A DNA stretch of 64,000 nucleotides, taken from Nemertoderma westbladi. Its lineage: Eukaryota; Xenacoelomorpha; Nemertodermatida; Nemertodermatidae. Location of the stretch: positions 1 to 64,000 of the forward strand of contig JAUCBJ010002227.1 of the NCBI GenBank assembly GCA_032718475.1, given 5' to 3'. Shown piece by piece: positions 33,671-45,428 of the stretch. Below the pieces are notes generated by a model that did no database searches, was not told the origin of the DNA, and worked only from the letters and a program-made list of their open reading frames with translations. Positions within the stretch are counted from its first letter, which is position 1. Each line of letters begins with the position of its first letter. A program made the position numbers and the translations under genes.

Positions 33671-34140
33671 TAATAATACGTTAGAAGGGATTAATATTAA
33701 TAGTACCGTAGTAGACAACCCTAATCAAACTTTTATTGCAGGAAATAATATTTTACCCGGTAATGATAATTCTAATTTAAATATACAAAATAATAATAAC
33801 CCTAATTTAAACGCATAAAATAATCTAAATAATAATTTTAATTCAAATGAACAAAATAATCCAAATAATTCTAATTTAAATATACAAAATAATTCAAATA
33901 ATAATCCTAATTCCGAACAAAATAATTTAAATAATTTAGATAATAATATTATTGATGATGGTGCTATTAATACGAATGTAGGAGACATAGGTGGTCCAGC
34001 CAGCGAGAGCCTGCAAGGCCACGTAGTTACGCAGGGAGTAGCGGGGGTGAGTCACCCCGACGGGAGCCTGCAAGGCCACGTAGTTAGGCAGGGAGTAGCG
34101 GGGGTGAGTCAACCCGATGGGAGCCTGCAAAGCCACGCAG
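33671..34140 (+). repeat. Asn-rich and SHPDGSLQGHV repeat-coding segment
   Basis: Reads as Asn-rich low complexity (33671-33960, AAT repeats, one TAA near 33817). Then come three copies of a 57-bp unit (34005-34140) encoding SLQGHVVTQGVAGVSHPDG. It is probably a disordered gag linker. G/AT composition differs sharply between the two halves. Confidence 0.6.
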
Positions 34141-34204
34141 TCGCACAGAGAGAGAGGGGGTGAGTAGGCCCAGCCGCAGTAGAGACAATGCGTCGACTAG
34201 AGAG

Positions 34205-34445
34205 GGGCATAGAAGCGAAGTAGGAGGTAGTGAAGTAAGAAGTGGCGAGTGGGGGGGGGGGCTACGAGCGCCCCACCACGGGAGATTAGTGGCGAGAGGG
34301 GGAGGGGGGGGGGGCAGGGAATGTCCCACAAGAGGGACATAGAAGCGAAGTAGGAGGTAGTGAAGTAAGAAGTGGCGAGTGGGGGGGGGGGGCTACGGGC
34401 ACCCCACCACGAGAGATTAGTGGCAAGGGGGGGCAGAGAATGTCC
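34205..34445. repeat. two copies of a 122-bp G-rich unit
   Basis: GAAGCGAAGTAGGAGGTAGT starts both copies (near 34213 and 34345). Each continues into GGCGAGT and an 11-12 G run, then GCCCCACCACG or CACCCCACCACG, and GGCAGRGAATGTCCCACAAG. Confidence 0.85.
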
Positions 34446-34569
34446 CACAAGCTTCGGCGGATAATGCGCGGGGCGAGTTAGGTGAACCGCAGCACCCGAC
34501 GACGGAGAATAGTAGGGGGATTGTGAATATAGCGATAATATTGCGAATATCCCCAGGAGCCCAACCTGG

Positions 34570-35077
34570 TAGAGAGAGAGAGAGGTGAGCGTCGTGAGCG
34601 GACGAGCGACAAGACGTCGAGCCCAGTCAGAAGACGGAAGACGAACAGTGGAGTTTAACCGCGAGGTTGAAGAGAGATCTCATGAGCGGGAGCGCTACAC
34701 TGAAGAGAGAAGACGTGAAGAGAATAGAAGTAGCGTTGCTACAAGCAACCGGAGAGCAAGGATGGACAGCAAACCGTCGGTAGTAGAGATGTAGTTAGAG
34801 AGTCAGTGGGGTCGAACTCCGGGAGATTGCCGTCGCCCCGGAGAGACGAAGCCTGGTGAGATATACCATACACCGGGAGAAGGGTACAGGATGTACTGGT
34901 ACGAGGACAGAAGAGCGGATCGAAGAGAAACTTCCCGACGGGATATGGCTGCCGATCGAGAGTATGGTGGTCGCGGGGAGGAGTTCTTGGAATATTCGAG
35001 AAGTTTAAACTTCGGTCCGGAAGGACACAAACAGACTGCAGGACATACTATAGGCCTTACTGCACATACTATAGGCT
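34570..35077 (+). pseudogene. gag linker fragments rich in Arg and Glu
   Basis: Short frames in two phases (34585-34794 and 34891-35121) encode Arg/Glu-rich peptides, as in gag linkers. A 26-bp near-duplication (ACATACTATAGGC) lies at 35043-35073. Frameshifts separate it from the gag core. Confidence 0.45.
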
Positions 35078-35764
35078 ATGCTGGAAGAGCAATACACTCA
35101 AACGAGAATAAGAACATCTAACCCCATGGACCAGAACAGATCGTGCGACACGGGGATATGGAGGGGGCCGTTACCCCCAATGATATATCCGACACAGAAG
35201 AAATCAACAGGCCCGACAGGCGGACCGCACCCAACAACAGGAGAGTCTGTACAGCATCCGTCGAACCCATTGGAAGCCCAGGCGATGGATATGGCAATAC
35301 TCATTGATGCACTTAAGACCAGGATCGAGCTGCCACCAGTGGAACCATTTAAATTCGATGGAAGCAGACTGGAAGAATACCTGCAATTCCGACGCATGTA
35401 CAGTAATGAAATATTAACTAAAAACCTGACGCAGGTGGAGTGCCTAAAATATTTACAAGTATACACAGGGGGCCCAGCGTACGATATCATGAGGCAGTAT
35501 CAAGGTATCAAGGGTGGCTTCACGACTGCATGGCGGGCAGTAGACAGGGAATACGGACACCCTGCCAAGATCATCCGGCAGACCTTGAGGGGAATAACAT
35601 CGGGAGGCCTACAGGATAACCCTATCAGTATAAAGACTTTTGCGAATAAGGTCGAGAAGGCGCTAATCGTGCTAAAGACCTTGGATGCGCCATACGAACT
35701 CAATACATCGAATAACATCACCACGATAGCGCAGGCACTGCCAATCTGCCTAAGAAACAAATAG
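35078..35764 (+). pseudogene. BEL/Pao gag core (DUF1759-like)
   Basis: 228 codons. The diagnostic part is IELPPVEPFKFDG, then EEYLQFRRMYSNEIL, KYLQVYTGGPAYDIM and TTAWRAVDREYG, which match the gag core of BEL/Pao elements (L-P...F-x-G...W..F...K..YL...G.A...Y..A-W..L...Y-G). It ends at a TAG near 35762, after LPICLRNK. The family product is the virus-like-particle core protein. This copy is interrupted. Confidence 0.8.
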
Positions 35765-35821
35765 AGGGAGATCGCCTTCTCCACCCGGGAGAAGAAAGGT
35801 GCGGAACCGGGCCTAGAGGAA

Positions 35822-36214
35822 ATGTCGAACTTCCTTAATTACGAAGCGGAGTTGGTTACAGACCCAGTCTACAGTGAGGATAGTTTGGGGAAGACGCCGA
35901 AAGCTGAATACAACAGGCCTAAACCCGAACATAATCTGGCAGATGCATTCCCGAGAGTGAGACAGTCGCTACCACATACGGCCATGCAGGGGAGTACAAG
36001 TCCACAGATGGGTGGGAGTAGGGCCACACCGTGGCAGGGACAGAAACAAAATAACAACTTGAACAAATATAATCCCAACACACCCAGTAGGCCGAGTCCA
36101 AATAACCAAAACACTAAACCGGTAGATATTAATCTACGCGCAATACGTGAAGGGCTATACAGGGAGTCACAGGATACAATCATACAATCCAGGATACGAA
36201 TGTCAATTGCATAG
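35822..36214 (+). pseudogene. gag linker between core and zinc knuckle
   Basis: Continues the element in the phase after the TAG, with a polar, Asn/Pro-rich composition typical of the linker before the BEL zinc knuckle. The frame is lost near 36190; the zinc knuckle is in the neighbouring frame. Confidence 0.55.
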
Positions 36215-36581
36215 GGATGGGACCCATAAGACCATGAGTTGTAAGCATTGGCAAGCGTTGCCTAAGCAAGATTGTTTAGCCTACGCGGATACAAATGGAC
36301 TGTGTCATCGATGCTTGGTAGAAGGACATGGATTCGGAGAGTGTAGAGAAACACCGATAGGATACGATGAGACTGGAGGCCAAACTATGGCTATGAGCAC
36401 GACGGGAGCAAGGAGAAAGAGGAAAGTACTACTCGTGGTAGTACCAGTGAGGATAACAGGAAAGGGCGGCCGATCAGTCACAACATTGATGCTGGTCGTC
36501 AGCGGAGCAGCCTTCACGCTGGTGGAGAATTGGGTGGCCGAGGAGATAGGGTTACAGATGAGCCGAGTAGGATGGCGGTAA
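36147..36581 (+). pseudogene. BEL/Pao zinc knuckle and start of aspartic protease
   Basis: 144 codons. CQLHRDGTHKTMSCKHW and LCHRCLVEGHGFGEC hold the Cys/His knuckle typical of BEL/Pao. The protease start (VLLVVVPVRITGKGG) leads to LMLVVSGAAFTLV where the family has L-L-D-S-G. The catalytic Asp is therefore replaced by Val. The protein stops at 36581 and the protease continues in another frame from about 36560. Confidence 0.75.
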
Positions 36582-37378
36582 CTACTATCTCGAGCAAGGA
36601 TGAGGTCCTGGAGATGAGGACGGGACGGTGCGAGATATCAGCAATAGCACCAGGATGTGATTATGGGGCGACCATCGACCCCATACAGATAATAGAATCG
36701 ATTAATATAAGCGCCAGGCGACCCACCAGGATCGAGGTCGAGCAATACCGGTTCCTGGACAATATCGATTTCTCAATACCAGAAGTGGACGTCTCGAAGG
36801 TATCCATCATAGTCGGAATGGATTGTCCGACGGCCCACGAGAGAGTAAGGACCATATTTGGAGAGAATAAGCAGCGGGATCCGACGGCAATTCTTACGCC
36901 GTTCGGATTGACACTTAGCGGCCCAATTAAAACCAAGATTCCACTCAGGGTGTTGGAGACATCAGGGTGCATGCTATCAGGCACCGTTGAGGACGTAGAG
37001 GAGAAGCCAGAGATGGGCAATGGGGAGGTCCCATGTGAGAAGCGGCCCGGGGAAGGATACCAGGAGTTGGGTATGGATCTGGAACCACGCATAGTGGAGC
37101 ATGGTGAAATGATAGAGGATAGTTCCAGAGAAATACCGTTGGTAGATGAATTAAGAGGGGGAGCTACAGCAAGAGAGTGGGCGGAGGAGAATGGATTCGA
37201 CGCGGAAGACTTAGAGATGATGGGATGGAACAAGGATGTTCCCGGCAACTATCGGTATGAGGATGGAGAAGAGTGTACGGCGAGATGTCCGGAGAAGTGT
37301 CCGGAGGAGATGCCGGTCCAGTTGAGAGGCATACCGAAAAGGGGAGGTCAAATAAGAAGACAGGGTGGAAAGGGATAG
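36530..37378 (+). pseudogene. BEL/Pao protease C-terminal part and spacer
   Basis: 282 codons. VSIIVGMDCPTAHERV and PTAILTPFGLTLSGP match the end of the DUF1758 protease region (L-I-G-x-D...P...T..G..L-x-G-P). After that the sequence is Glu-rich and leads into WAEENGFDAED and a CPEKCPEE motif, with no RT motif where RT should follow. This points to an internal deletion. Confidence 0.7.
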
Positions 37379-37578
37379 GATTACTATTATCCATTCTGTT
37401 TTATCTATTCTTTCGATTTCCTTTCATTCTACCGCCAAGTGACGACAAGATGAAGGGTGGCATTTTGCTGCCAGGGGACCATGATGAAATCAAGAAGGCG
37501 ACCGAAAGACCCGATTTTAGGGTGGTGGAGGAGGGAGAATCAATTCCTAGAGAGTTGGAATTGGCAAGGAGAGTGTGG

Positions 37579-38300
37579 TGAAGGATAAGAGGACCTACAG
37601 GGGGGCAGTGGGAGAGTGCCTGCTGGAAGAATCGCCCTTGAAGTTTAGTCGTCCAATATGTTGGACTGAGGGGGGTGGGAATGAGGGCGAGATGCCCTTT
37701 CCACACATAGAAATATAAAATAAATAATAAAAATAAGAAAAATAAGAAGTGAGATAGTAGAAAGTTAGAAAGTAATAGTAGTAGATAGTTAGATAGTAGG
37801 TAGCACTAGTTAGAAGTTAGTAAGAGTTAGTAAGAAGTTAGAAGTTAGGGAATGTGGTATATAGACATACCACAAGAGTAGTAGTAGGGTACATAGTACC
37901 GAGAGAGTTAGAGGTTGTGGGCAACGAAAGCGCCACGTAGAAAGAGAGTAGAGGGCATGGTATGTAGGTATACCATGATTAGTAGTAGCAGGGGGGTTGT
38001 GGGCACCGAAAGCGCCACATAGAAAGAGAGTAGAGGGCGAGGGATTGTGGGCACCGAAAGCGCAGCGTAGAAAGAGAGTAGAGGGTATGGTATGTAGGTA
38101 TACCATAGAAGAGAGTAGAGGGGTTGTGGGCACCAAAAGCACCACGTAGAAAGAGAGTAGAGGGGTTGTGGGCACCGAAAGCGCCACGTAGAGAGAGAGT
38201 GAAGGGTGTGGTATGTAGGTATTAGGTAGTAGCATTACGTAGGTAGTAGCAGTATTAGGGTACATAGTACCAAGTTAGAAGTTGTGGGCAACGAGAGCGC
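37579..38300. repeat. minisatellite in the element 3' region
   Basis: A unit of about 42 bp, GTTGTGGGCACCGAAAGCGC then CACGTAGAAAGAGAGTAGAGG, recurs about seven times (37916-38310). It alternates with GGTATGTAGGTATACCAT (palindromic TATACCATA words) and GTAGTAGCA spacers. No gene is present. Confidence 0.8.
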
Positions 38301-38506
38301 CACGTAGTAAGAAAGTAAAGAGTATGTAGGCATAGCATAGTAGTAGTAGGGTACATAGTACGAAGGAAGTAGAAAAGTAGATAGGATGATAGCCCAGACA
38401 GGGGTAACATAAGAAAAATAAATAAAACCAAGAAAAATTGGCACTTTGGGAGTGGTAGAGAGCACAGGACATTGTGGAGCAGTGGCGATGGGACAGCTCA
38501 TGAGGC

Positions 38507-38935
38507 TTGTCTGCCACAAGCCGATGGACTGGGGTAAGTTCCGAGAGGAGTATGAGAGGAGTACGAGGGAACTATGGAGAGGAGGTGTTGGCGCGTGAGG
38601 AAGTGAGAGGAGTGCAATTCAAGCGTGGGGAGCGAGCAGGGAGAGAGGAAGAGTCCCAAGGGAGAGAGAGAGGGAGTAAGGGACAGAGGGGTCCGAGAGT
38701 GAGATTAGAGGGAAATTAGAGTGAGGTTTTTTGAAAATTGTATGAAGAGAGTCCACAATTGTCTCGAACAGAGACGTCAGATACCTTGGTGCAACATAGC
38801 TCGCGATTGCACCAAGGAGGGGTAGCAACAACATACCCAGGGGGGGGGGGGCGGCCTGGAAAGCCGACCTCGAGAAAAGAACTCCACCCCACACCCGATA
38901 TCAGATTGGTTCCAGCGGAATTGAAGCGCACTTGA
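38507..38935 (+). other. purine-rich element 3' region
   Basis: GAGAGGA-rich sequence on the plus strand with a G11 tract at 38840-38850. Short frames in several phases are composition artefacts. Confidence 0.4.
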
Positions 38936-38940
38936 GGTTG

Positions 38941-38977
38941 ATGCTATCTTCTCACCGGGAAGATAGCATGGGGGGAG
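38941..38977 (+). promoter_or_regulatory. hairpin followed by polypurine tract
   Basis: ATGCTATCTTC, an 8-base loop, then GAAGATAGCAT form a perfect 11-bp hairpin. GGGGGGAG follows immediately, and the LTR starts with TGTAAGCAG. The polypurine tract would prime plus-strand DNA synthesis. Confidence 0.75.
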
Positions 38978-39625
38978 TGTAAGCAGATTCAATTCCACTT
39001 CATTATCCACCAGAAAATGGGACTAGTGGCATTTTAGCAATATGTTGGGGATACGAGATTACCAATATCAATCTCGTATCATAACCAACATTGGGGGGGG
39101 GGGGGGCAACACGAGCCCCAAAGCCACAGAGAGGGGTTAGAGGTCAAACCACCTCAGAGGGAGCACAGCTAGTAGAGGCTAGCAGCAAAGGGGAAACACT
39201 CCCAGAGAGTGCCAAGGTGATAAGTAGTATATTAGCCAATAGAGGGGAGGGAAGCACATGATAGGGAACAGGAAAGCATCCATTGGGTAGAGGGCCAAAG
39301 TAGAGTAAGAGGTGAACCAATATTCAATGTATTAATCATATATTATCTCAGATTGTTGGATTGGTGTTTCAATTGTGTTATTCAGTTTACATAGGGCAGA
39401 CCGGTCATAGTTATTGACCGACACCGCCATACCGGTAACAATTTATCTGTATTTCTTTATTTCATTACATTGTGCTATTATCAGACATATTAACTAATAC
39501 CGAGAGACAACAGTAACTCTTATTGTTTTTACCCAACGGCCTTGGCCAAAGCTATTAGCACGATCAACAAGCAGAACGGTGACGCGTACATTAAAAACCC
39601 GGTCAGGATCTCTGATCCCGTCACA
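38978..39625 (+). repeat. BEL/Pao 3' LTR (tentative right end)
   Basis: Begins TGTAAGCAG right after the polypurine tract. A likely end is CCCGTCACA at 39617-39625, giving TG...CA and about 648 bp. It contains a G14 run (39093-39106) and several ACCGGT words. The right end is uncertain because no second LTR is available for comparison. Confidence 0.5.
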
Positions 39626-40285
39626 GCAATTGCAATACCTACCGGTAGGCGCGTTATAGCTATTAATAACCCGTAGTGCCTAGCTATATTATTATAACAT
39701 GGCTTCAAACGCCACCATAAATATAAGCTAACTTATTTATAACAATTTATGTCACTTTTACATTTATTTATACAGCAAGTAATTTAATTTGTGCAGTTTC
39801 TATCACTTATAATATATATACAATCATTTCGTAATGTTACAATAACTAAAACTACATACATATGTGTTACAAAGTACTTTACAGTGTTCTGATCTTCGTG
39901 GCTTTATTTTCACTCACTCACTCACTAACGTTCGTTCGTGTAACAAAGCCACTCGGATCATCACACTGTAAAGTGCTACTTACACACAAGTATGTAAATA
40001 GTATTTTCAAAAGATGCTTTGTATATGCTGTATATGAACTAATCTTTGATTGTCAGTTTTGCCACATAAGAAAATAAGTTCTGAAATTTCAATAAATATT
40101 TTACAAATAATTATTAATTCAAAAGACAAAACAGCATCAATAACTAATACAGAGTTACTTATTATATATAATATATATTAATACAGAATTATCGATGTTT
40201 CCGAAATGTGCAACGCACCGAACGACGTGATGCGGATCGGCAACCTCGGAGGAAGAGGAGCGGAGCAAAGCAAAGCTCAGTTTCC
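39626..40285. other. AT-rich stretch, no gene
   Basis: Separates the LTR from the minisatellite. A 71-codon plus frame at 39862-40077 is not recognised. Confidence 0.3.
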
Positions 40286-40848
40286 GTCGCACCCAGGTGT
40301 AATGGTCTGAGAGTATCGCACCTCCGTCGCACCCAGGTGTAATGGTCTGAGAGTATCGCACCTCCGTCGCACCCAGGTGTAATGGTCTGAGAGTATCGCA
40401 CCCAGGTGTAATGGTCTGAGAGTATCGCACCCAGGTGTAATGGTCTGAGAGTATCGCACCTCTGTCGCACCCAGGTGTAATGGTCTGAGAGTATCGCACC
40501 CAGGTGTAATGGTCTGAGAGTATCGCACCCAGGTGTAATGGTCTGAGAGTAACGCACCCAGGTGTAATGGTCTGAGAGTATCGCACCTCTGTCGCACCCA
40601 GGTGTAATGGTCTGAGAGTATCGCACCCAGGTGTAATGGTCTGAGAGTATCGCACCCAGGTGTAATGGTCTGAGAGTATCGCACCTCCGTGCACCCAGGT
40701 GTAATGGTCTGAGAGTATCGCACCTCCGTCGCACCCAGGTGTAATGGTCTGAGAGTATCACACCTCCGTCGCACCCAGGTGTAATGGTCTGAGAGTATCG
40801 CACCTCCGTCGCACCCAGGTGTAATGGTCTGAGAGTATCGCACCTCCA
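40286..40848. repeat. minisatellite of 29/40-bp units, 16 copies
   Basis: Sixteen copies of CGCACCCAGGTGTAATGGTC then TGAGAGTAT (29 bp), nearly identical to one another. In about half, an extra 11 bp (CGCACCTCCGT or CGCACCTCTGT) precedes the unit, giving 40 bp. Because 29 is not a multiple of three, all minus-strand frames stay open and cycle through the same peptides. These frames should not be taken as genes. Confidence 0.95.
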
Positions 40849-42216
40849 ACATGTCAGCCAGCTTGTGAGCCAGGCCGGTGACCGGTGACGAACTCGCTTG
40901 CCAATGGTGTCATGCTCCCCAAAAGCAATTTGACTATAAGATAGTGTTCCTTACATAATCGACAGTACTATTTTAATTTTACTAGGAACCGAGTAGGTTC
41001 ATTTCGTAGTGGTCAAATTCTTTTGCGATTATTGTAAAATAAATTAAAGTTAATTGGGAGACAGATTTCGTATTTTATTCGAATTATTAAACGTTTACCT
41101 CTGGCGGTATTATAAAGTAATTTTATAATTCTTTATATTCAATGAATTCTGGGTATTTGGACAAATCCGACCCATTAACAACTATTTTTCGGAAATGTCC
41201 TAACTTCTATTTATATTCCATGGTAGGTGCAGAATAGAACCCTAGCACTATCCATTATTATACAGTATTTTGATTTTCAATAAAGACATTCTACAATACT
41301 ACAGTATGCATTTCAATAAAATACGTGTGGGGCACCTTGAGCAATAATCTATATATCCTGTCAATTAAAGATAAAAATAAATAACAATACACATAGCTTT
41401 ACACAATTAGGCCAACTAGCTAAAAACCAGCAGTAGCCAAAACGTATTGATTAGGAGCTGGCGATAAGAAGTGATAAAAAGCTGCCTGAACATTTGGTAC
41501 TACAAATATATTGGCATAGACTGCATGGTGCGATGGTCAGAGATACAATATAGATAGCAATTCTAATAGATAGCAATAGTAATTCTATACAGTACTTAAT
41601 TCACTCATTTCGGATTCATTATTGTACCGGCCTTTATGCAGTATCTATACTGTAGGTACTGTAGTAATGGATTTCTTAATCGAATCCATAAATTGAATAA
41701 CAAATTCTTGAGTGATTATTGTGCATGCGAGCTCCACACTGAAAGATAAAATCTGTACCATTCCTATTATTATTTCCATTCGCATTCAATAAGAACGCGC
41801 TATCAGAAACTGCAGTAATGTCTCCCACAATGGACTCTTTCTAACACAACCTAAACCTAAACTCATTTTATTGTGATTACCCCTTAATGCTTAACCCTAT
41901 TACTGTATCTACCCTGGGACTTTTACCAATTCCCACAGGTGGAGGGGGATCGTCCCAGACCTGATATCTATTAATTAAATGGGTAAAAAAAATAATTGCG
42001 TTTTTTAATGAATTTCACTGAAATTTGGTAAGAAACATCTAGATTTATATTTTAACACATTCTTAAAAGGAATGCCTGAAATATGAAACATAGTGGTTTT
42101 TATTGCACTGTAAAAATCAATTACGGATAATGATTAAGTATATTTTAGTGTTGGGAGACCTCAAGTGACAAAATAAACTAGCTAGCTTTCACCCACAGGG
42201 CTTCTGTAACATACCA
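40849..42216. other. AT-rich stretch, no gene
   Basis: No gene or named element is seen. Confidence 0.3.
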
Positions 42217-42240
42217 CCCCCCCCCCCCCCCCCCCCCCCC
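42217..42240. repeat. poly-C tract (24 C)
   Basis: Uninterrupted C run followed by four loose copies of TACAGCCC(C)TA (42241-42305). Confidence 0.95.
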
Positions 42241-42569
42241 ATACAGCCCTACACATACAGCCCCTATGCAGCCACAGCCCCTATACAGTCCTACTTTTAG
42301 CCCTTACATATTGTATACACTTTGTCTCCTGTGTAGGTAGGCCCTGTTAATATACGTTACACTAATGTATAACGTCACTTCGTTGCACTGTCAATTAATT
42401 TTTAGTTAGGCCCTATTGTGTAATTACTGAAACGTATCTACTGTACTTCAATATACCGTACTTGCATTTAAATTTGATTTGATTAATTTTAATATTATAT
42501 TTGATTTTTTGCAGTTCCTACTATAATTATATTATTTATGTTTATACTTCCATGTACAAGACTGCCTTT

Positions 42570-42620
42570 ATGTCGCTGAAGATGGTTTATTGATTAAATC
42601 GAAACGTTCGAACTATAACT
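42570..42620 (+). ncRNA. hammerhead-like core relic
   Basis: CTGAAGA fits the CUGANGA box. It is followed by a possible stem GGTTTA-TTGAT-TAAATC, then GAAA, C and GTT (an NUH triplet). Stem I would be short (TCG with CGA). The layout matches the cores at 27839-27863 and in the Penelope repeat, suggesting a Penelope-derived remnant. It is unlikely to be active. Confidence 0.35.
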
Positions 42621-43104
42621 ATATATGGCCTTTTTCACGTTTGTGCTCAGTATACTATTTCTTACTAGTAAGAGTAATACGAATTTATCGAAAAAGTGCA
42701 CGCACAGCGTCGCACGTGCATCGCACGCACTGACTGAATGACCGGTACCGGTATCTAGGCCACATTACAATTATTATAGAGCCAATTATATTGTTATTTA
42801 CATATATATTAATTCCTATCTACTGTATTGAGCTACGTAATCAATTTAATTAAATTGTCACAAAATAATTATAATAACATTCCAAAAATAAATCTATGAT
42901 ATTTGTTGAAACAATCCACACAATTGGACGCCAAAACATTTTAATATCACATGTCCTTGCTGCAACAATAGTTTTTTAATACAAACGTACATTATTTTTA
43001 CTTTTAAGTAAGAATGTTCTAAAGTAAATCCTCAGGCCCGGCAGGCAAAGTTGAAAACCATTACACCAAAGGTAAATTATATAAAATATATATACGAGAC
43101 AGCG

Positions 43105-43328
43105 GTTGAAACTGGACGCAAAACCAGGCGAATTAATATCACCCCACAATGTTAAATTCTCAATTTAGAGAAAGGAGCAGATTACAGTGGCACGTTATTT
43201 TAACCAAAACAATGAACTAAACGCAATAGAACAGGTTACAGTTTTATTTTTGAGAGTAATCAGCTGTTATTTGCGTCGAATTTCCCCTGGAGAGGGATGA
43301 ATTTTTATTGCGTCCAGTTCCTCCCCCT
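43105..43328. mobile_element. MITE-like repeat, copy 2 of 3
   Basis: The ends are inverted: GAACTGGACGCAA at the right pairs with GAAACTGGACGCAA at the left. The core has GGAGCAGATTACAGTGG and TTAACCAAAACAATGAA. The same family occurs at 11115 and 46183. Confidence 0.75.
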
Positions 43329-45191
43329 ATCTGTATAATACAGGAACGTCATCAAGTTTAAACTTCACTCAGCATATTAATGTGAGGATATTGACAAAAA
43401 ACACAATATTGGAAATCTTGAATTGTAATTGTATTGTAATTGTGTAAAATTATTCAACACACCAGTCCCACAGTTGTACTGCTGCTATAATGCAGCCCCT
43501 GCATTCTGGGCTCTCTCTGTAGTATGTAAATTCATTATATATACGCCACAATAAAGCTGGCGAGAGGTTATGTGAAGGTCAGCCACAGACAATTTATGAA
43601 AATGAAATGTCTGCTAAAATAATTATTCCTATTCTCCCAGCATCCTCAAGGTTAGTGCACTTTAAGAGGCAAGAAAGTAATTAGGCCTAAATCACTTTTT
43701 TACGAAAATGGGATTATGAGCACATTCTGTTAGAGCCCCAAAGCACCAGAATGTGTGGTTGCTGAGATATTTCGAATCTTAACGCAACGGCGTAAATCAG
43801 ATAATTATATGGTATACTCTACATTTGGTATTCTTTTTCATAGGGGCCTAAGTCAGTATAACCAATGTAATCACTATTCACTATTATGAAACATTGAATT
43901 AAAACAGTATACACCAGCTGCTAGCTGCACACTTTTTAATTGTGACCGTTTTTTTATTAACTATAATTTAATATAATAATATAATATTAATATAATAATT
44001 TAATTTAATATAAATATAATTTTTACCATTGATTTTGAACCAGTACAGTTATATATGAATATACCTACACTTTAATCAATCCCCATGCCATAGTCAATAT
44101 CCTCATGCTAATTAAAACCATATTGACACAATTCGCGCTCATGACATATATATATCATTGCGGTTTAAAATTAACCGACCAAAAAATAAAATAGACCGCA
44201 TTGATGTTTTGAGGCCAGATGAATTAGTGGTCAGATGGCAGTGTCTCTACCATGCTTGAGAAAAAGTGTGTCCATAATATGATTCAACAAGCCATCAATA
44301 CGGCACTCGATGGGCTACTCCCCAAACCAAAGATACGAAGTACAGAAACTGCTTTGAAAAATAGCATCTCTCAAATGTTTATTTCATCATAAGGGCCATC
44401 ATCATGGAAACGTTTTCAATTTATATATATTACATAATTAATTCCAAGTCTACAATTACAATTAAAAAGTAGTTTCCTGAAAAATTTGTTTTTTACTTAG
44501 GACCTTATTTTATTTCACATCACGTCCACGTCAGAACAATGTACTAATTATAGCCACATGTCCTAATTGGGACGAGTAATAATAATAAAAAAGATGACAA
44601 GATCGGGCGATGGCTGGTCCTCTCCTCATGGCGAAAGCTTGAAAGTGAGAAGCGATGGCGGCTCCACACTGTACAACAGTGTACCACTGTCGTACAGTGT
44701 GATTTGTTTAGATCAGTTCATTGTATCCAGCCAACTCTGTGCTGTTTACTACAAGTGAATATGTAAATATTAACGTCCCAAAAGTTTTGCATTGCGGCTT
44801 ATTTTTTAAGAATACGATCATTATAATTCTTCTCTGATGAATTCTAGGGTATTGCCATTGTTTGCTGCTGCGTCTTCGCATTCCATCAATAATTTGATAA
44901 AAATGTAGTGAATCAGCTAATGATGAATATTTCTGCAAGGATTTGCCTGTGTTTGCACTTGTATTTGTGCTTGAATATTTTTGGATAAATCCCGTTAATT
45001 TAACGACCCAACGATGTTCGTTAATCATGATCTGAATTTATATTAGTGAATAATTCTGCATTTGTCTTCAAATACGGTATTGTTGTGGTTGTTTGCTAAT
45101 GAATAGGTGTCGGAAGTAATTAGCAACTCAGTGTATTCCATATCATTCATCTGCAAGAAGACTGGCAGGCTTTTGTGTAAATGATATATAA
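43329..45191. other. unassigned stretch
   Basis: AT-rich, with no supported gene. Minus frames around 45028-44708 have no recognised similarity. Confidence 0.3.
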
Positions 45192-45428
45192 TCGGAATGC
45201 CGCATTGCAGCTTATGCTAAAAAAAACCAGCATCCCGACCAAATTTCCCCACTACAACTCCCTATCACCCAAGCCTTTCGCGAAATTATCCACATGTTGA
45301 ATATTCTCTCCAAGATACGAGCAAAAAATATTGTGCACATGCTAGTCCTCAAGGAGAAAAGCAATGCATCCAAGGCGACTCTGTTCAAGTATCAAGCTTG
45401 GGTGGAACCAATGAAACAACTGCAATAA
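45192..45428 (+). other. unassigned open coding-like stretch
   Basis: A frame without an obvious start is open for more than 70 codons to a TAA at 45426-45428. It reads AYAKKNQHPDQISPLQLP and later KIRAKNIVHMLVLKEKSN, and is preceded by GCATTGCAG, which could be a splice acceptor. Composition is protein-like, but I do not recognise the family. It lies antisense inside the long receptor intron. It may be an exon of a nested gene, a retrocopy or chance. Confidence 0.25.

Larger units (their letters stand above)
33030..39625 (+). mobile_element. BEL/Pao LTR retrotransposon remnant without RT or integrase
   Basis: Parts in order: leader, charged gag N-terminus, Asn-rich and repeat-rich linker, gag core (DUF1759-like), zinc-knuckle and protease (DUF1758-like) segments, a long repeat-rich 3' region, hairpin, polypurine tract and one LTR. 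Reverse transcriptase, RNase H and integrase are absent, so it could only move with help. No matching 5' LTR is recognised. Confidence 0.8.

Noticed and set aside
37800-38310. CRISPR-like array (regular GTTGTGGGCACCGAAAGCGC units)
   Set aside because: The DNA is eukaryotic, spacers are themselves repetitive and variable in length, and the array lies within a retroelement.
40155-40852. Long repetitive minus-strand frames reading SDHYTWVRYSQTITPGC
   Set aside because: The 29/40-bp minisatellite has no stop in these frames. The protein-like look comes from the repeat.
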